A stretch of 64,000 nt of DNA from Deltaproteobacteria bacterium HGW-Deltaproteobacteria-2 (GTDB lineage Bacteria; Desulfobacterota; Syntrophia; Syntrophales; Smithellaceae). Both the position numbers and the translations under genes were made by a program. The notes beneath the pieces are model-generated. The model did no database searches. It saw nothing but the letters and a program-made list of their open reading frames with translations, and had not been told where the DNA came from. Shown here piece after piece: positions 63,136 through 64,000 of the stretch. Position 1 is the stretch's first letter. Every line of letters begins with the position of its first letter. The DNA lies in the NCBI GenBank assembly GCA_002840505.1, contig PHBC01000002.1, positions 1-64,000 of the forward strand, written 5' to 3'.

Positions 63136-63420
63136 ATGACGAAAAACGATTTAATTAAAAAATTACAGGAAGAGTTGAAATCCTATTCCCTTCAGGATGT
63201 AACTTGTATAGTAAACATAATATTCGATTCTATGACGGATGCAATAAAACGCGGAGAACGTATTGAGTTAAGAGGTTTTGGCAGTTTTGAAGTTAGAGAA
63301 CGAAAACCGCGTATGGGCCGAAATCCGAAATCCGGTGCTGAAGTAAAATTAGAAGAAAGAAAAGTGCCTTTTTTTAAGACCGGCAAAGAATTGCGAATAA
63401 TGGTAAATAACAAAAAATGA
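63136..63420 (+). CDS. ihfB: HU/IHF-family DNA-bending protein (IHF beta-like)
   Basis: The 94-residue protein fits HU/IHF: an N-terminal helical part (MTKNDLIKKLQEEL) and the DNA-binding arm signature GFGSFEVRERKPRMGRNPKSG (cited as GFGSFEVRERKPRMGRNP, about 48-66). Position after rpsA/sppA matches ihfB (himD) in many proteobacteria. It bends DNA in promoters and recombination. The last bases overlap the next gene by 4 (ATGA). Confidence 0.9.
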   Translation: MTKNDLIKKLQEELKSYSLQDVTCIVNIIFDSMTDAIKRGERIELRGFGSFEVRERKPRMGRNPKSGAEVKLEERKVPFFKTGKELRIMVNNKK

Positions 63421-64000
63421 CGTATCAATCAATAATTGTTGAAAAGAAAAAAGGGTACGCTGTAGTCAAATTGAATCGTCCTCACGAAATGAACGCGATT
63501 TCTAAAACGATGAGGAAGGAATTATATACGGTTTTTGTTGATCTGGAGGTTGATTCGGAAGTTAAAGCGATAGTGCTTACCGGTGGAGAATATGTTTTTT
63601 CAGCCGGCATGGATATAAAAGAAATGTCCAGCCTGCCTAATGAGGAAGGCGATGAATTTCTTGAATCAATGATGAAATATTTAAAAAAGATTTATTCTTA
63701 CAAAAAACCAATAATTGCGGCCGTAGGAGGTATTGCTTTAGGAGGGGGATTTAATCTGGTTACTATTTGCGATCTTGTAGTTGCCTCTGAAAGCGCAATC
63801 TTTTGTCATCCCGAATTACAATTTGGATTTAATCCTTTTTTTTATCCTTTGAGTCAAATTGTCGGTATAATAAAAGCCAAAGAAATAGTAATGCTGGGAG
63901 AGCCTATCGGTGCTAATGAAGCCTTGAAAATCGGATTAGTGAATAAAGTTGCGCCACCGGAGGAGTTTATGCAGGTGGCGGAAAATATGGCTGAAACATT
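63417..64000 (+). CDS. Enoyl-CoA hydratase/isomerase (3' partial)
   Basis: The gene starts at ATG 63417, overlapping the ihf-like stop codon, and runs past the window end (194 codons visible). It is a crotonase-family protein: MTYQSIIVEKKKGYAVVKLN, then EYVFSAGMDIKEMSSLP (about 58-75, CoA-binding loop) and AVGGIALGGGFNLVTICDLVVAS (cited as GGIALGGGFNLVTICD, oxyanion hole). In the position of the usual catalytic Glu, PELQFGFNPFF replaces PExxxGxxP, so the active site may be altered. It is a hydratase or isomerase of acyl-CoA; which one cannot be told. Confidence 0.88.
   Translation, partial: MTYQSIIVEKKKGYAVVKLNRPHEMNAISKTMRKELYTVFVDLEVDSEVKAIVLTGGEYVFSAGMDIKEMSSLPNEEGDEFLESMMKYLKKIYSYKKPIIAAVGGIALGGGFNLVTICDLVVASESAIFCHPELQFGFNPFFYPLSQIVGIIKAKEIVMLGEPIGANEALKIGLVNKVAPPEEFMQVAENMAET

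Noticed and set aside
1-64000. CRISPR arrays, tRNA and rRNA genes
   Set aside because: No regularly spaced direct repeats, no tRNA T-loop/acceptor pattern and no rRNA segments were found by reading; a tRNA scan would be decisive.

Overview
The window looks like a chromosome segment of a strictly anaerobic, syntrophic-type Desulfobacterota (class Syntrophia, Syntrophus/Smithella-like). This is inferred from gene content and protein style, not from a marker gene. Pointers are a complete fatty-acid beta-oxidation operon with several acyl-CoA enzymes, TRAP-type solute-binding proteins with a TatT-like lipoprotein, anaerobic ribonucleotide reductase NrdDG, rubrerythrin, HemW, full-length NifU with NifS, and many small palindromic intergenic repeats. 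No rRNA, tRNA or CRISPR array was recognised.

Left part (1-18,950): a 5'-truncated PAS/HD-GYP c-di-GMP phosphodiesterase; small membrane and hypothetical proteins; a hotdog thioesterase; a GNAT enzyme; and an OmpA lipoprotein fused to an unassigned H...NC-type domain. Then comes a lipid-metabolism block: thiolase, TatT-like lipoprotein, TetR regulator, and an operon of acyl-CoA dehydrogenase, acyl-CoA ligase, thiolase, FadJ-like bifunctional enzyme and a second, long acyl-CoA dehydrogenase. The thiolase and the operon each have upstream an almost identical promoter overlapped by a 42-44 bp palindrome. The palindrome is followed by a decayed copy of the start of a tetR-like gene, which suggests a dispersed, co-regulated TetR regulon.

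Middle (17,850-27,940): three paralogous DctP/TatP-like TRAP binding proteins without permease genes. Two of them share a duplicated promoter/operator/leader region and are separated by a dead REP-type (Y1) transposase element with 18-bp terminal inverted repeats. A small glycosylation block (multi-spanning membrane protein, STELLO-like protein, GT2) sits between the first and second binding protein.

Right part (28,000-64,000): mostly housekeeping. It holds an amino-acid permease, an Fe-S flavoprotein, the nifU-nifS-cysE cysteine/Fe-S operon, RidA, NadA, a LysM lytic transglycosylase, DUF4301, a PP-loop tRNA thiolation enzyme, a LysM protein, a DUF1385 protein, an HD nucleotidase, MscL, a flavin reductase, rubrerythrin, a GerMN protein with an EF-G paralogue, nrdD-nrdG behind a pair of NrdR boxes, hemW, lepA, an adenylate kinase with a Cys-rich LID, an FmdB zinc ribbon, a BepA-like peptidase, and the conserved cmk-rpsA-sppA-ihf cluster running into a truncated enoyl-CoA hydratase. 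Intergenic regions here carry at least three copies of a ~125-bp inverted-repeat-bounded element and several smaller hairpin repeats.
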